Assembly: GCF_037975245.1 (NCBI RefSeq)
Contig: NC_092566.1
Coordinates: forward strand, 16,775,001-16,839,000
Direction: 5' to 3'
Length of the DNA: 64,000 nt
Source of the DNA: Apostichopus japonicus
Taxonomy: Eukaryota > Echinodermata > Holothuroidea > Aspidochirotida > Stichopodidae
The notes below the pieces were generated by a model, which saw only the letters and a program-made list of their open reading frames with translations, ran no database searches and was not told where the DNA came from. The translations under genes and the position numbers were made by a program. Shown here piece after piece: positions 62,201-64,000 of this stretch. Position 1 is the first letter of the stretch. Each line of letters starts with the position of its first letter.

Positions 62201-63664
62201 GCTAGTGTTTGGATTAATCTTTTACCGTTCACCTCAAGAATTGGTACCATGCCGTGCAGGATAGCTTGGGGAAGAAATATGGTAGAAACGAACACAGAAT
62301 TAAGTTTACTACTCAATATGACAAATACTTATGGCCATTATTAACCAGCTTCTTCAGTAAGAGAGACAAAAGTATATTTTCATACAATGTGTTGCCCGCG
62401 GCATATTCCATTCACATTTCCTTTTTAACTTTTAAATGTCCCTAATTTTAAGTTCACTTCATAGTTTGTCAGTTAAAATATGATTTTTATTTGTAGTTAC
62501 CGAGATGGCGTTTTATTCCCCCTCCCCTCCAAACCCCACCCCTCGTAACCTAGTTTGACTGGATAAACATTCAACTGTCCCCTCGCGAGTATGTTTAAGG
62601 TCAGGTTATACTATCAAATGCGGATATTCCTACATGATATTGTAGCCCAAACATCCCACCACCTCCACCCAACCCCCCCCCCCCTCCCGATTCAAAAGGC
62701 GAAAGTACAGTGTATTATATATAACTACAAAAGCATATGTTTATTAATTCATAAATAGGCATTCCTATGCGTCCTACATTCAAAAACCCGAAACGAAAGA
62801 CAACTTGCAACGTCGGTAAGATTCACTGACGAAGAAGTAGGTATAATGACCTTGCATGACTAAACAGGGGCCTGGTGAACCCGACGATGCACGGTCCATA
62901 AAGCGGGCAAGCAAGGGTACTACACGTCCCCGAACCATCTCCTATCCCCACTCCAGCCCCCTTCCCCGCCCCACGTTTAATTGATCAAAATCTCCCTTTC
63001 ATAAGTAACAAAACGCCCGTCTTGTTCATGACAGTATAGCCCTCGAAGCGAACATGACCCTCGATCTACACTCACCAGGATTCATTCCTTTTCCACCCTC
63101 TCACCTTGTATGACGTATATTATCATATGTTATTTATCATTCCCCAACAACCTTCTTACTTAACCTTCACAGATTCATGTGTTTATGTTTTGCAAGGTCG
63201 AAGTTGACATTTTCATGGTGCTAATCTTGGTAAGTCCCAGCCACTATAGGCTATGTCAATGCTTTCAAAGCTTTCGTTGGTTTCATATACTTAGGCCTAA
63301 CCTGTACATTTACAAGTTTATCGAGGTTGCGTCGAGTAGGCTATAAATACTTTACACTACTATCAACGTGACATGTAATATGTCATATATTCGAATACTT
63401 AATTTGAAAGCATATATATATATATATCGTTTTAATAATATACTATTACCCCAGGTACGTACGCACGTGTGACTGCAATGCATAACACACTTTATCGGGA
63501 TTTTAGCAATGCTAAATCTATCCACACTTACTCTTCTTGAATTCTGGCCAATTCTCATCCGGTATTCGGTAATCTTCAAATTCTATTCCAGCTACCTTAA
63601 ACATGAGTCTTGGACCCTCGCCGCGGCCCATGGCATTAAAGTATATTAATTTGTAGCTTGCCAT
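59217..63664 (-). CDS. Sigma-class / HPGDS-like glutathione S-transferase 4
   Basis: Five exons: 63532-63664, 62172-62264, 61051-61169, 59849-59959, 59217-59390, 209 residues, with exon lengths identical to GST2 and GST3. The start MASYKLIYFNAMGRGEGP keeps Tyr8 and Arg14. The glutathione-site pair is Gln-Thr (LIQTLAI) instead of the usual Gln-Ser. The C-terminal domain runs from GFYGSSNWESARID to WLEKRPNTAF. It is more distant from GST2 and GST3 than they are from each other, so it predates the segmental duplication. An in-frame upstream ATG at 63716-63718 would add 18 residues; the MASYKL start is preferred by family alignment. Intron 3 holds a TTAA MITE. Confidence 0.9.
59455..59532. repeat. 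(TTA)n microsatellite
   Basis: About 25 TTA/ATT units with a few substitutions, in GST4 intron 4. A retroposon-like GGAAAGCGCTTTACAAATAG stretch precedes it at 59430-59449. Confidence 0.9.
59983..60372 (+). mobile_element. TTAA-flanked MITE, copy 5
   Basis: Same family as 16193-16563, with TTAA at 59983-59986 and 60369-60372. A short internal duplication near 60017-60060 (CCGGTAATCCGAC twice) makes it the longest copy. It begins 21 nt from the AG acceptor of GST4 exon 4 (59960-59961). Confidence 0.85.
61389..61440. repeat. (GA)n and G-run low complexity
   Basis: A GAGAGAGAGAGAGAGA run followed by long G tracts in GST4 intron 2. A diverged copy of the surrounding segment (AATTTCAACCGATGC ... 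CATTTTGTGATTA) recurs at about 61469-61570. Confidence 0.75.
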
Positions 63665-63765
63665 ATTCGAAGCTTGTAATAACCGTGTTGCTGAATAGCT
63701 AGCAACGGACCAATACACTGTGCAGGATATACACTGTATATGTACAACGAATTGACGTACACCAA

Positions 63766-63791
63766 TAGAAATTGAACTACTTCAATTTCTA
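63766..63791. repeat. Perfect inverted repeat upstream of GST4
   Basis: TAGAAATTGAA and TTCAATTTCTA arms (11 bp each) with a 4-base spacer, about 100 bp before the GST4 start codon. The same core arms occur near GST1 exon 1. Confidence 0.75.
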
Positions 63792-64000
63792 CGAGTACAC
63801 CTCATATACATAGACAGGTATGGAAATCCCTTTGATGATTGTGCAACGTAACGTGCAATTCTAAATCACCGCGTGTTTACAAAGGTCAAGTTATGAAATA
63901 CATTCACATTGCTAGATTGTAGTATTGAGGCTGTAGGTGTGATATTATATATGATTAAACTAGTGGTTATAGGGTGTCCGCATATAATGCGGGAGGCCCG

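Overview
The window looks like intron-rich genomic DNA of a marine invertebrate animal. A deuterostome such as an echinoderm is my best inference. The grounds are vertebrate-like gene structures, sigma-class GST genes, a tRNA-headed SINE with a conserved central domain, dense short DNA transposons and many TAGGCCTA-type motifs. I cannot name the species from sequence alone. Nothing is bacterial: there are no operons, CRISPR arrays or rRNA genes. All gene models below were rebuilt by hand from exon homology, GT/AG splice sites and phase bookkeeping; every junction closes in frame.

Layout from left to right. 1081-8528 (minus): an eight-exon ornithine decarboxylase-family gene that lacks several canonical cofactor and substrate residues. 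14065-22211 (minus): a PBLD/PhzF-family gene with a duplicated exon 6 (6A/6B) that looks mutually exclusive. 22.2-24.8 kb: LINE remnants between divergent genes. 24837-28745 (plus): a membrane-anchored alpha/beta hydrolase resembling isoprenylcysteine methylesterases, with an acidic insert. 31747-41912 (minus): complete methionine aminopeptidase 1. 43804-63664 (minus): a cluster of four sigma/HPGDS-like glutathione S-transferase genes. The middle two lie in a roughly 4.7 kb tandem segmental duplication.

Mobile DNA dominates the rest. At least three non-autonomous families with 8-bp target duplications (hAT-like) are visible, some nested and many carrying G/C-run hairpins. A separate TTAA-flanked MITE family of about 370 bp has five copies, all in introns and two of them within about 21 nt of a splice site. 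One hAT-like copy sits on the METAP1 exon-2 donor, so that the donor is contained in the target-site duplication. Intronic minisatellites, tRNA-derived SINEs and LINE tails fill much of the remainder.

The genes do not form a pathway or operon. The only functional cluster is the GST array, where local duplication plus change beside the catalytic tyrosine suggests diversification of a detoxification or prostaglandin-type enzyme family. The most rewarding items to check are the PBLD alternative exon pair, the transposon-borne splice donor in METAP1, the unusual ODC paralogue and the GST active-site divergence.
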